Assembly (NCBI RefSeq): GCF_916715725.1
Contig: NZ_CAKAPD010000003.1
Location: 1 to 64,000, forward strand
Direction: 5' to 3'
Source: an uncultured Rothia sp.
GTDB lineage: Bacteria; Actinomycetota; Actinomycetes; Actinomycetales; Micrococcaceae
Length of the DNA stretch: 64,000 bases
In this document: positions 18,016 to 26,427 of the stretch, one piece after another
How the letters are laid out: each line of letters opens with the position of its first letter
Position numbering within the stretch: the first letter of the stretch is position 1
Made by a program: the position numbers and the translations under genes
Notes under the pieces: generated by a model
What the model was told of the DNA's origin: nothing
What the model saw: the letters and a program-made list of their open reading frames with translations, nothing else
The model's database searches: none

Positions 18016-18301
18016 GGATACTCCTTCTAATCTCTCGTGCCGCCACATATCAATACATGCAGCAGTGGATATGCGCAGCTCGTGAAAGCCGTGCGCGTTC
18101 AAAAATCTTACATTGGCATTGTATAGGGGCGGCGAGGGGGCAAGAAATTATAACTAGCCGCTTCTGTACCCAAACCACCCCGGCGGGGAGCTTAAAGTAT
18201 TTCTCAAAAGCAAGTGGACTGCATAGCCTTACACTCACGCCTTTGCGCGAAAACCTATCGTTCCCCCAACTGATAGAGATTTAAATTTCCCCTCAACGGA
18301 A
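18016..18301. other. Intergenic region upstream of nsrR
   Basis: No gene is supported. It should hold the nsrR promoter (minus strand; a TACAAT -10-like hexamer lies near 18119). Nothing else distinctive is seen. Confidence 0.35.
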
Positions 18302-18339
18302 GGAAGGAGCGGAATCTCACCGGGAGATTCCGCTCCTTC
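18302..18339. terminator. Hairpin beyond pckG
   Basis: A near-perfect stem GAAGGAGCGGAATCTC / GAGATTCCGCTCCTTC with loop ACCGG. No long T-run follows on either strand, so termination efficiency is uncertain. Confidence 0.6.
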
Positions 18340-18373
18340 AAAGCGCTATACCGTAGGTATTAGCTGGAGTGTC

Positions 18374-18403
18374 TTAGTCCTCCAGCGTCTTTTAGTCCTC
18401 CAG
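18374..18403. repeat. 18-bp-period duplication over the pckG stop codon
   Basis: TTAGTCCTCCAG occurs at 18374-18385 and 18392-18403. On the minus strand the last three codons plus stop of pckG are repeated, with the same 18-bp period as at the UPF0210 gene. Confidence 0.92.
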
Positions 18404-20242
18404 GGCCTTTGCCAGAGCGTCGCGCTGTTCGCGAACCTCAGCAGGCAGCTTGTCGCCGAACTTCTCCAGCCACTCGTCGATGCCGGGCAGCTCAGCAGCC
18501 CATTCTTCCTTCGAGACAGCCAGAGCAGCCTTCAGCTCTTCCTCGGAGATTTCCAGACCGGTCAGGTCCAGGTCTTCCTTGGTGGGAACGGTGCCCAGGA
18601 AGGTCTCCTGGCCGCCAGCCTTGCCGTCAAGGCGGTCGAAGATCCACTTCACAACGCGAGAGTTCTCGCCGAAGCCGGGCCATGCGAAGCCGCCGTCGGG
18701 GGTGCGGCGGAACCAGTTGACGTAGTAGACCTTCGGCATGTTCTCTGCGCCGTGCTTCTTACCCAGGTCCAGCCAGTGCTTGAAGTAGTCACCAGCGTTG
18801 TAACCGATGAAGGGCAGCATAGCCATCGGGTCGCGGCGAATCACGCCAACAGCGCCCTTAGCGGCCGCAGTGGTCTCAGAGGAGAGGGTAACTGCGCGGA
18901 ACACGCCCTGCTCCCAGCTCTCGGACTCAGAAACCAGGGGGATGGTGGTCTTGCGGCGACCGCCCAGAACGATAGCGCTCAGCGGCACGCCCTCGGGGTC
19001 GTAGTACTCGGGAGCGAGCATGTCGACCTGGGATGCGGGGGTGCAGAAGCGGGAGTTCGGGTGAGCTGCCGGGCGGCCGGACTCGGGGGTCCAGTCCTTA
19101 CCGGTCCAGTCAATCAGGTGCGCGGGAGCCTCGTCGGTCTTGCCCTCCCACCAGACGGAGCCGTCGTCGGTCAGTGCAACGTTGGTGAAGATGGTGTTGC
19201 CCTTGGCGATAGCCTTCATAGCGTTCGGGTTGGTGGAGTAACCGGTGCCCGGTGCCACGCCGAACAGGCCAGCCTCCGGGTTGACCACGCGTGCCTGGTG
19301 GTTCTCGTCGAACTCGATCCATGCGATGTCGTCGCCGACCATCTCAGCCTTCCAGCCGTCAATGGTGGGTTCCATCATTGCGAAGTTGGTCTTGCCACAT
19401 GCGGAGGGGAACGCTGCGGAGATGTAGCGAACCTTGCCCTCGGGGTTGGTGACCTTCAGGATGAGCATGTGCTCTGCCATCCAGCCCTCATCGCGACCGA
19501 TAACGGATGCGATACGCAGTGCGTAGCACTTCTTACCGAGCAGTGCGTTACCGCCGTAGCCGGAGCCGAAGGACCAGATTTCGCGGGTCTCGGGGAACTG
19601 GACGATGTACTTCTCGGGGTTGCAAGGCCAGGGAACGTCTTCCTGACCGGGCTCCAGGGGTGCGCCGACAGAGTGCAGGGCCTTAACGAAGAAGCCGTTG
19701 GTCTCGTTCAGCTTGGCAAGAACGTCCTTACCAATGGTTGCCATGATGCGCATGGAGCAGACAACGTATGCGGAGTCGCTGAGCTCAACAGCAATCTTGG
19801 GGTTCTTAGCCTTCAGGGAGCCCATGACGAAGGGAATAACGTACATGGTGCGGCCGCGCATGGAGCCCTCGAACAGGCCGGTCAGGGTCTGCTTCATTTC
19901 GACGGGGTCGCGCCAGTTGTTAGTCGGGCCTGCGCCTTCTTCAGTCTCGGAGCAGATGAAGGTGCGCTCCTCGACACGTGCAACGTCATCGGGATCGGAG
20001 AAAGCTGCGTAAGAGTTCGGGAATTCGTGATCGCTGAGGCGAACAAAGGTACCGGCGTCAACCAGTTCCTGTGCCAGGCGGTCGTATTCTTCCTGGGAGC
20101 CATCGACCCAGTAGATGTGTGCGGGCTGGGTCAGGGCCGCAACTTCGCGAACCCAATCCAGAAGGCCCTGGTGGGTAGTGGGTGCACTCTGCAGCTCCTT
20201 TTCGAGCTCAGCAGAGAGAGTACGAGTTGAGGTGTCAGCCAT
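18392..20242 (-). CDS. pckG: Phosphoenolpyruvate carboxykinase (GTP)
   Basis: Gluconeogenic enzyme converting oxaloacetate plus GTP to PEP and CO2. GTP-type signatures: the kinase loop AAFPSACGKTNFAMM, the metal/substrate region EMVGDDIAWI, FGVAPGTGYSTNPNA and YNAGDYFKHWL. About 616 aa, as expected for the GTP-dependent form used by actinobacteria. The start ATG 20242 (MADTSTRTLS) follows a GAAGGGG site; the ORF extends six codons more. It is monocistronic, with a hairpin beyond the stop. The stop codon lies in an 18-bp-period duplication. Confidence 0.95.
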   Translation of the reverse strand: MADTSTRTLSAELEKELQSAPTTHQGLLDWVREVAALTQPAHIYWVDGSQEEYDRLAQELVDAGTFVRLSDHEFPNSYAAFSDPDDVARVEERTFICSETEEGAGPTNNWRDPVEMKQTLTGLFEGSMRGRTMYVIPFVMGSLKAKNPKIAVELSDSAYVVCSMRIMATIGKDVLAKLNETNGFFVKALHSVGAPLEPGQEDVPWPCNPEKYIVQFPETREIWSFGSGYGGNALLGKKCYALRIASVIGRDEGWMAEHMLILKVTNPEGKVRYISAAFPSACGKTNFAMMEPTIDGWKAEMVGDDIAWIEFDENHQARVVNPEAGLFGVAPGTGYSTNPNAMKAIAKGNTIFTNVALTDDGSVWWEGKTDEAPAHLIDWTGKDWTPESGRPAAHPNSRFCTPASQVDMLAPEYYDPEGVPLSAIVLGGRRKTTIPLVSESESWEQGVFRAVTLSSETTAAAKGAVGVIRRDPMAMLPFIGYNAGDYFKHWLDLGKKHGAENMPKVYYVNWFRRTPDGGFAWPGFGENSRVVKWIFDRLDGKAGGQETFLGTVPTKEDLDLTGLEISEEELKAALAVSKEEWAAELPGIDEWLEKFGDKLPAEVREQRDALAKALED

Positions 20243-20665
20243 TGACGTTTTCCCCTTCAATCGGTGGCCCGGATACTACGTTGATCCGGATAGGTCTGAG
20301 GTAACAAAGAAGCAGTTAAACACTACAAGCGTGCAAATAATCGTGAATATGCACGCTTGGACAGTCTCCACTTCCTCGTGATGCTTACAGAATAACGCAT
20401 TAATGGTCTGCAGAGCTTTCTATGACACCATTTCTTAAGTTCTGCGCATCACATTCCTAGAGCGCGAGAAGATTTCTGCAAAGAATTTTTAGGACTTATG
20501 GCGGGATTCTCCGTGGATTTCAGGGATCTGCGGCGCCGATTTTAGGGTGCTGAGAAAATATTTTGAAAAAATTTTTCGACACCAAAAACCCCGAAATCAT
20601 GCGGCAAATCAGGGCATTATCGAGTCTTTCGGAGGGGATTTTAGGCAAATTTCGAGTTTTTCGGC
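20243..20665. other. Intergenic region between pckG and tRNA-Arg
   Basis: No coding gene is supported. The left part should hold the pckG promoter on the minus strand. The centre is AT-rich (about 20555-20580) and nothing else is recognised. Confidence 0.35.
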
Positions 20666-20694
20666 TTGCGTGCCCCTGGGGACATCCGTATAGT
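20666..20694 (+). promoter_or_regulatory. Promoter of tRNA-Arg
   Basis: -35 TTGCGT (20666-20671), a 17-bp spacer and -10 TATAGT (20689-20694), about 47 bp before the mature tRNA. This is a close match to the housekeeping sigma consensus. Confidence 0.75.
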
Positions 20695-20741
20695 AGTACC
20701 TGTTGCCGCGACGGGTTGAAGAAATCCGAAGCGAGGAACAT

Positions 20742-20817
20742 GCGCCTGTAGCTCAACGGATAGAGCATCTGACTACGGATCAGAAGGTTGGGGGTTCGAA
20801 TCCCTTCGGGCGCACCA
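20742..20817 (+). tRNA. tRNA-Arg (anticodon ACG)
   Basis: A complete cloverleaf: acceptor GCGCCTG / CGGGCGC with a T-G pair, D-arm, anticodon stem TCTGA / TCAGA with loop CTACGGA (anticodon ACG at 20775-20777), T-loop GGTTCGAATCC and an encoded CCA. The ACG anticodon, read as inosine at the wobble position, decodes CGU, CGC and CGA. Confidence 0.96.
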
Positions 20818-20820
20818 ACG

Positions 20821-20852
20821 ATCCCCGGTTCTTCGGAACCGGGGATTTTTTG
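20821..20852 (+). terminator. Terminator of tRNA-Arg
   Basis: Stem ATCCCCGGTTC / GAACCGGGGAT, loop TTCG, then TTTTTT. Confidence 0.9.
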
Positions 20853-20905
20853 TGTACCCAGAAGTTGTGTGCAGAAGGCGCCACTCACTCGGCAGACGGC
20901 GCGGT

Positions 20906-20950
20906 ATGCAGAAACGCCGCATGCAGAAACACAGCATACAGAAACTACAG
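20906..20950. repeat. 15-bp tandem repeat, three copies
   Basis: Units at 20906, 20921 and 20936: ATGCAGAAACGCCGC, ATGCAGAAACACAGC and ATACAGAAACTACAG. It lies in a gene-free gap (20853-21187) where I see no other feature. A short open frame runs through it but lacks support. Confidence 0.85.
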
Positions 20951-21187
20951 ACGTGTAGAAGCTGCGCGGCATGCAGAGATACCTATATAGAGGTGCAGCA
21001 AGGACGCTCCACCAGCCGCCGCCGCATCCGCACCCAAAAACTGAGCTAAAAGTGCGCCTCAACCTGTGAATCCACAGATTTACGCTCCCAGATGACGTGC
21101 TCCGGGGCACACCCGCCAAAAAACGCCTAGGATGGAAAGAGAACCCTCCACACATAGGCTGGAGAGCAGACAACGCGAAGGAGCACT

Positions 21188-22759
21188 ATGGCACAGCTAT
21201 CCATTCCGCAGTCCCTGATAGGTGCACTCATCGATATAGCCGATCTGGGAACACTCGATTACTTCCCGCCCACCGAACGATGCGCCCACTGGTCCCTCTA
21301 TGACGCGCAACACCAGGAACTACTCTGCCCCTGCGCACCCGCCGCCAACGCCACCACGGAGAAGCTCTTTGAAGCCGCGGCGAAGATTCTCTACGAGAAC
21401 TTCCCCCGATATATCGACTCTCCCGAGGAAATCATTCCCTATACCTCCCGGCAGGAACTCGTTGCCGCTCTGCGTCGTGGCGACGATGAGCTCAGCGATG
21501 AGGAGCAGACAACCAAAGTTACCGCAGACTCTACGGCTGATGTTGAGGTTGAACCTAACCCCACAGAATCTGCAGTAATTGAGGATGCTGAAGTTAGCGC
21601 TTCTGTTGCGCCCAAGCCTGCAGCCCCGAAGCCTGCGCCTTCCCCCGCGCTCTTTGCCGCCCGCGCGGCGCAGGCACCCGCCCCGGCTCCTACTCCGGCT
21701 CCCAGCGTGCCGGAAGAAGCGCCCGTGGAGGCACCCGCAGAGGCGACTACAGGAGAGACGGTTCCGACGCCCGCCACGGTTGCTCCCGCTGCACCGAAAC
21801 CTGCAGTACCCAAGCCCGCTGCGCCGAAACCGGTAGCGCCTACTCCCGGTGCTCCCTCCCCCGGCATGTTCCGCAAGTCCACGCTGACCTACCGCCCGCC
21901 GCGCATCGAAGAGTACCTGGAGGGTCTGCGTGTCCGGCAGCAGGTAGCCGAAGAAGCCGCGCAGTCGGCAGCAGCTACCGAGCAGGCACCTGTTGACGAG
22001 TTGCCCGTGCTCAGCCAGTCGTTGCCGAGCGCGCCCGTAGCCGAGCCGACCGCTCCAAAGCCTGCCGCGCCGAAACCCGGTGCACCGATGCCTGCCGCGT
22101 CCACCCCGAGCGCGCCCGCAGCAGAACCGGTAGCCGCCGCACCTCGCGCCATTACCGCCGAGGACCGCGAACGCAGCTACCGACTGCGCCCGAGCCTGCG
22201 CGCCCGCCTCGAACGCGAAAACATCAGCGAAGAACTCGTGCGCACCATCCTGCGCGAAGGTGAAGCCGAACGCATCAACGACTGGACGATTCGCTTCACG
22301 CACGACGACTACCGCGTTGACGTGAACACCGCCTCCGCAGAAGTCATCACCGTCATCGACGAATACGATGCCGACTACAACGAGGCGGCACAAACCTCCC
22401 TGGCTCAGGGCAAATATAACTCGCTCAACGCCCTGGAACTCGAATTCAGCGAGCGCGCCCGCACCTTCTTGAAGAAGAACCCGCCGTTCGTTTTCGATCT
22501 GATGCTTCAGGCGCTGAGCAGCCCCGAAAGCGTGCGCATGGCTGAAGGCTGGACCCGCATCTACGCGGCGCAGGGTCTGGAAATTGCGATTTCACCCGAT
22601 GAGCGGACCGTTCTGGCTCTGGCGAAGACCCCGGATTTCCATGTTCTGCACGCGGAGAACCTGCGCAAGGCACAGCTGGAAGAGCTCAGTAATACCCTGG
22701 CGAAGCAGGCAGAACATCAAGTAGCCCAGGCAGAAAACACCACCGAGGAGGAGAAATAA
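21188..22759 (+). CDS. Unrecognised modular protein with two DUF4258/BrnT-like modules
   Basis: A 523-aa protein of unknown function. Residues 1-110 are a folded-looking N-terminal part; 111-320 are a low-complexity Ala/Pro linker with PKPAAPKP repeats. Residues 331-391 and 418-481 look like two copies of one module: a helix with an L-R-x-x-NIS pattern, a second helix ending near a Gly/Pro turn, then strands ending in a VITV- or VLAL-type hydrophobic run. That layout resembles the DUF4258 / BrnT RelE-like fold, but I cannot confirm catalytic residues. The ATG follows GAAGGAG. Its stop overlaps the next gene's start (TAATG), so the two are coupled. No signal peptide or membrane segment. Confidence 0.75.
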   Translation: MAQLSIPQSLIGALIDIADLGTLDYFPPTERCAHWSLYDAQHQELLCPCAPAANATTEKLFEAAAKILYENFPRYIDSPEEIIPYTSRQELVAALRRGDDELSDEEQTTKVTADSTADVEVEPNPTESAVIEDAEVSASVAPKPAAPKPAPSPALFAARAAQAPAPAPTPAPSVPEEAPVEAPAEATTGETVPTPATVAPAAPKPAVPKPAAPKPVAPTPGAPSPGMFRKSTLTYRPPRIEEYLEGLRVRQQVAEEAAQSAAATEQAPVDELPVLSQSLPSAPVAEPTAPKPAAPKPGAPMPAASTPSAPAAEPVAAAPRAITAEDRERSYRLRPSLRARLERENISEELVRTILREGEAERINDWTIRFTHDDYRVDVNTASAEVITVIDEYDADYNEAAQTSLAQGKYNSLNALELEFSERARTFLKKNPPFVFDLMLQALSSPESVRMAEGWTRIYAAQGLEIAISPDERTVLALAKTPDFHVLHAENLRKAQLEELSNTLAKQAEHQVAQAENTTEEEK

Positions 22760-24012
22760 TGTCCGCTAAGCAGATTACCGTTCCTCTTGAGGTGTACGTT
22801 CGCCTGCAGGAGCTTGCCTCCCTCGCCGCCTATAGTTACCGCGATGAGCAGGGCTCCGAAGAGAGCACTGCATACGATAAGCCCTGGGATCTGCTCTCCA
22901 AGGACGGCGCCTCCCTACTCGATGAGAACGGGGCGCTCAAGCCCGAAGCGGCAGAGCTCTACTTCACCCTCCTGCCGCTCATTGCCCAGGAATTCGTGGA
23001 GCAGCAGCAGGCGCTCGTGGATGCATACCGTCAGGCACCCAAGCCCGCCGCCGCACGCGCCAAGATTCGCCCCTCCAACCAGCGCCTCATTCCGCTGACC
23101 GAGGTGCCGCTGGAGAACCAGCGTATTGCCGCGCGCATCGAGAAGGAATTCTACGGTGACGTGCCGCCGCGCCGCCGCATCTACGGTGTGCTCCCCGGCG
23201 TGATGGATTACATGATGCGCCACGGGCTCACCTACGAGCTGCTGCTGGACATCATCGAATCCCCCGCAAGCACCGTGGTTCAAGAAAGCGCGCAAGAGAA
23301 CCGCTACGGCCGCGAAGTCACCCTCTACACGCATGAAGAGGAAGGCTACCAGGTGGTGCTCAACCCCCTGACCGCCGAAGTGCTCGCGCTACGCCCGCTG
23401 CAGGCTCTCGCCGGAGGCTACCAGCTCTCCCCCGAGGCTCAGGCTCAGCTCAAATCGCTCGGACTGACCGGCGAGTACATTGCCCGCATCCTTGATGAGG
23501 CTGAGGACCGCCGCCCGATTCCCGGCAGTAGCCGCACCGTGTACTCACTCAACGGCTACCAGGTGGAGTTCTCGCACTCCGACCAGCAGGTCATTCGTAT
23601 TAGTCGCGGCACCGCGCCCAGCCGCAACCCCTTCGAATCGCAGCCGAGGATGAGCGGCACGAAGAGGCAGCGCGGCCGCAAGATCCCGCACGATGTGGAT
23701 GCGTTCGTGCAGCTGCTGCAGGAGCACGGCTTCACCATCACCATGGGCGGTAAGCACTACGATATTCGCCACGAGAAGCTGGCTCCGGGTCAGAAGGCGG
23801 TCACCTCCGTGACCCCCTCAGATTCGCAGCGCTGGCATCTGAACTCGGCACGTCAGATCCGCAATACCTTTGGTATCGACCTGCGCTACGCCGATCCGCG
23901 CGATAGCGTGCGCGGTATTGTGCGAGGCCCCGGAGGAAGAGTCCAGAATTCCGATAACCACAGCGCAGAAAAGCAGGACGCCGAGAAGGCTGCGGAGAAG
24001 GAATCAGAGTAG
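22759..24012 (+). CDS. Unrecognised protein with two repeat modules and a HicA-like domain
   Basis: A 417-aa partner of the preceding gene, overlapping its stop by one base. Residues 1-100 form a helical N-terminal part. Residues 142-212 and 221-284 carry two more copies of the same DUF4258/BrnT-like module (HGLTYELLLDIIESP and LGLTGEYIARILDEAE). Residues 308-376 resemble HicA mRNA-interferase folds: FVQLLQEHGFTITMGGKHYDIRH, with a GxxH-type His, then a Val/Thr strand and a helix ending FGIDL. The C-terminus is charged. Toxin-like folds are inferred by eye; function is unknown and it may be a housekeeping RNA-binding or regulatory protein. Confidence 0.72.
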   Translation: MSAKQITVPLEVYVRLQELASLAAYSYRDEQGSEESTAYDKPWDLLSKDGASLLDENGALKPEAAELYFTLLPLIAQEFVEQQQALVDAYRQAPKPAAARAKIRPSNQRLIPLTEVPLENQRIAARIEKEFYGDVPPRRRIYGVLPGVMDYMMRHGLTYELLLDIIESPASTVVQESAQENRYGREVTLYTHEEEGYQVVLNPLTAEVLALRPLQALAGGYQLSPEAQAQLKSLGLTGEYIARILDEAEDRRPIPGSSRTVYSLNGYQVEFSHSDQQVIRISRGTAPSRNPFESQPRMSGTKRQRGRKIPHDVDAFVQLLQEHGFTITMGGKHYDIRHEKLAPGQKAVTSVTPSDSQRWHLNSARQIRNTFGIDLRYADPRDSVRGIVRGPGGRVQNSDNHSAEKQDAEKAAEKESE

Positions 24013-24053
24013 GTCTTCGTCACCGTTAAAGCGCGTCTGCGTGCCGGTTCTTT

Positions 24054-24092
24054 ATACTGCCCCCAGCATGTCTTTGCATCTGGGGGCAGTAT
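24054..24092 (+). terminator. Terminator of the two-gene modular operon
   Basis: Stem ATACTGCCCCCA / TGGGGGCAGTAT about 40 bp after the stop, with a 15-base loop. The flanking T-run is short. Confidence 0.65.
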
Positions 24093-24291
24093 TCATATAC
24101 GACTATATCCCGCATTGTCAGGGATTTAAGAGGTAGACTGGGGGCAATACAGACATGCTATTCAGCATAAAAATTAATATGCGTTCCCGTGATATGCGTG
24201 ACGGTAGGGTTGGGGATACACCACAAAGTACGGTGAATAACAGCCCCTACCTCTACAATAGAAACGCATCACTACAGAAGAAGGAGAACGC

Positions 24292-24612
24292 ATGGGCGTA
24301 ACGATTAAGGTCACTGACGAAGCAGGCGTAAACTACGACATTCAGTGGGAAGACCACCACACCCTCCTGGAAACCCTCCAGGCTAACGGTGTGCCGGTCC
24401 TCGCAACCTGTGGCGGTAACGCATCCTGCGCTACCTGCCACGGCTTCATCGACCCCGAGCACTTCGAAGCTTCCGGTGAACGCACCGAAGCTGAGCAGGA
24501 CCTGCTCGACATGGTCGACGATGTCGCCAACGAGTACTCCCGCCTGTGCTGCCAGGTCGAGTACGCCCCCGGTATGGACGGAGCAGAAATCCAAATGCAG
24601 GCGGCGATGTAA
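24292..24612 (+). CDS. 2Fe-2S ferredoxin, adrenodoxin type
   Basis: Small electron carrier, 106 aa. The cluster ligands are Cys40, Cys46, Cys49 and Cys86, in ATCGGNASCATCHG and SRLCCQVEY, giving the C-x5-C-x2-C-xn-C pattern of vertebrate-type/adrenodoxin ferredoxins that serve P450s or Fe-S assembly. The ATG has an AGAAGGAG ribosome site. A lipoprotein gene starts two bases after its stop, so the pair is co-transcribed. The redox partner is not in the window. Confidence 0.92.
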   Translation: MGVTIKVTDEAGVNYDIQWEDHHTLLETLQANGVPVLATCGGNASCATCHGFIDPEHFEASGERTEAEQDLLDMVDDVANEYSRLCCQVEYAPGMDGAEIQMQAAM

Positions 24613-24614
24613 TC

Positions 24615-25550
24615 ATGTTTAAATCGGCTCAGGTACTCGCATCAACCACCCTCCTCTGCGGCGTGCTAGCGCTCAGCGGATGCGGCGCGTCCCAGGCCGG
24701 TCAGGAAGCTGAAGGCACCTCGGCGCAGCCGAGTGCTTCGGCTTCGGTCAAGCCCGGCACGATTCGAGTAGCTTCTGACGGGGCTACCTCTTCGGTGACC
24801 CCGGGCTCTATTACCGTGGTGAACTCTCCCGATGCGGAGAACCACGGCTCTTCCTCTGAGCACTCCGAGTCTTCTTCCCACACCGAGACTCGCGAGTCGA
24901 AGCAGAACTCGGACTCTCACTCTTCTGGGTCCTCCCACGAGGGTTCCGAGCAGAACAAGTCAGACGACTCTGCAGATTCTCAGCAGGATTCCCAGAAGAG
25001 CTCAAACTCGTCTTCACAGTCGGGTTCTCATTCGTCGAACGGATCCTCCCATTCTTCGGAGTCTTCACGTTCGTCGAGCTCGTCGAATTCCTCGGATCGT
25101 TCTTCGAACTCCTCCAACAACACTGCTGAAGGCCCCGGCCAGTGCGATCTGGACGACCTGAACATTTCGGTGTCCATTGGAGATGGCTCCCCCGGCGCCC
25201 GAAACTACACCCTGTACTTCCAGAATTCTTCGGATTCTTCCTGCACCCTGCGCGGCTACCCACGCGTGGTGCATGCGGGTCCTTCGGGCACCTGGGTCGG
25301 TCGTGAGGCTTCCACCTCTGATGAGTACATGAACTCTGCGGGCGTGACCCTCAACCCCGGCGATAGCACCACCGCGGTACTGCGTTCGGTGTACCCGGCA
25401 CGCTTCGGTGACGCATGTGGTAGCCGCCCGGTTCAGGGCTTCCTGGTGGGTCTTCCCTCCGGTTCCGGTGGCGTGATTGTTCCGCTGGATACGACCGCGT
25501 GTTCCTCGTCTGTTCCGCAGCTGTCGGTGGGTCAGTTTGGTGCCCGCTAA
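24615..25550 (+). CDS. Ser-rich lipoprotein with a DUF4232-like domain
   Basis: A 311-aa secreted lipoprotein. The signal peptide ends at the lipobox LALSGC, giving lipidated Cys24. Residues 30-185 are low-complexity, mainly Ser/Asn/His/Glu (many SSHS and SSNSS runs), likely a flexible cell-wall spacer. The C-terminal 125 residues contain GPGQCDLDDLNIS, CTLRGYPRVVHAG and a final CSSSVPQLSVG, typical of the DUF4232 family of unknown function. The start ATG 24615 lies just after the ferredoxin stop. The serine stretch is translated from AT-leaning codons unlike its neighbours. Confidence 0.82.
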   Translation: MFKSAQVLASTTLLCGVLALSGCGASQAGQEAEGTSAQPSASASVKPGTIRVASDGATSSVTPGSITVVNSPDAENHGSSSEHSESSSHTETRESKQNSDSHSSGSSHEGSEQNKSDDSADSQQDSQKSSNSSSQSGSHSSNGSSHSSESSRSSSSSNSSDRSSNSSNNTAEGPGQCDLDDLNISVSIGDGSPGARNYTLYFQNSSDSSCTLRGYPRVVHAGPSGTWVGREASTSDEYMNSAGVTLNPGDSTTAVLRSVYPARFGDACGSRPVQGFLVGLPSGSGGVIVPLDTTACSSSVPQLSVGQFGAR

Positions 25551-25598
25551 CGCGGCATTTCAGGGTTAAGAAACCGGCGCGTATAACGCACATATAGT

Positions 25599-25635
25599 TC
25601 AAGGGCGGTTCCCCGTGATGGGGAACCGCCCTTGA
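25599..25635. terminator. Convergent terminator
   Basis: Perfect stem TCAAGGGCGGTTCCCC / GGGGAACCGCCCTTGA between the lipoprotein and nitroreductase genes. It is symmetrical and probably serves both strands, although T-runs are weak. Confidence 0.75.
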
Positions 25636-25692
25636 GCTGTCTATAAGTCTGAATCTAGGGTTTAGCTTTAGTCATACCATAGCTGCGCGCTC

Positions 25693-26280
25693 TTAGAGGG
25701 AGCGAGCAACCTCATCGTGGCTGAAGCGTGCACCGCGCGGGTATGCGGGAGCCTCGCCGTGGCCGAGGTTGACGATCAGGAAGGGGATCTCTGCGTTGTC
25801 CGCGAAGAATTCCTTCTTGATGCCGGCGAAGTCTGCGCCGGTCATGGGGCCAGCGTCCAGGCCGAGGGCGCGGATTGCGGTAATGAAGTAACCTGCCTGC
25901 AGGTGAGCGCTCAGCTCAGCGGCGGGGGTAGCAAGCTCCTCGGTGGTGTAGAAGCCCTTGATGAAGCCGGCAGCGTTGGGATTGAAGGTGTCGGCGTGCT
26001 CCACCCAGTTCGCGTCTGCGGAGAGGATTGCGGTCACCGGTGCCGCCTGGGTCTTAGCCTTGTTGCCGTCTACCAGGTGTGCGACGAGGCGCTCGCGTGC
26101 CTCGGGGCTCTTGACCCAGGTGATGCGCAGGGGCTGGTTGTTGAAGGCGGTGGGGCCATAGAAGGTCAGCTCCTGGATGCGGCGCAGCTGCTCGTCGGTG
26201 ACGGGCTCCTCGGTGAAGGAGGAGACGGTGCGCGGCTCATGGAAGAGGTTGATGAGCTGTTCGTCGTTCAGGCGGGTCAT
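25693..26280 (-). CDS. NAD(P)H nitroreductase, RutE/HadB-like
   Basis: FMN-dependent nitroreductase-family oxidoreductase, 195 aa, close in size and layout to RutE-type malonic-semialdehyde reductases. Seen: the early RTVSSFTEEPVTDEQL with the FMN phosphate-contact Arg/Ser, YGPTAFNNQPLRITWV, and a C-terminal GLDAGPMTGAD followed by PFLIVNLGHGE. The physiological substrate cannot be read from sequence. It is divergent from lhr; the gap holds a TTACAGGTAA palindrome shared with the metB upstream region, hinting at a common regulator. Confidence 0.83.
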   Translation of the reverse strand: MTRLNDEQLINLFHEPRTVSSFTEEPVTDEQLRRIQELTFYGPTAFNNQPLRITWVKSPEARERLVAHLVDGNKAKTQAAPVTAILSADANWVEHADTFNPNAAGFIKGFYTTEELATPAAELSAHLQAGYFITAIRALGLDAGPMTGADFAGIKKEFFADNAEIPFLIVNLGHGEAPAYPRGARFSHDEVARSL

Positions 26281-26316
26281 GGTGAGGCTCCTTTGGGTTG
26301 TTTCTCAGTCGATTAC

Positions 26317-26328
26317 TTTACAGGTAAA
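26317..26328. promoter_or_regulatory. Candidate operator upstream of the nitroreductase
   Basis: Palindrome TTTACAGGTAAA, 37-48 bp before the nitroreductase start. Its core TTACAGGTAA is the exact reverse complement of the core seen upstream of metB (8874-8883). A further TTAC follows at 26332-26335. Confidence 0.42.
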
Positions 26329-26427
26329 ATATTACATACTCTGTAGAGACACTGTCAAGCACATCTTCCTCCCCCAACCCCCAACAATTCAAGAGGCGCA
26401 CACCATAAACCCCGCCATAATAGATAC

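Noticed and set aside
20852..21049. ORF of 65 aa with MQKRRMQKHSIQKLQ repeats after tRNA-Arg
   Set aside because: It is created by the 15-bp tandem repeat in an intergenic gap and has no ribosome site or homology that I recognise.
21600..22130. Repeated CCxAAGCCxGC-like tracts that might look like a CRISPR or satellite
   Set aside because: They are codon-level repeats of PKPAAPKP inside a coding gene with irregular spacing and no spacers of constant length.
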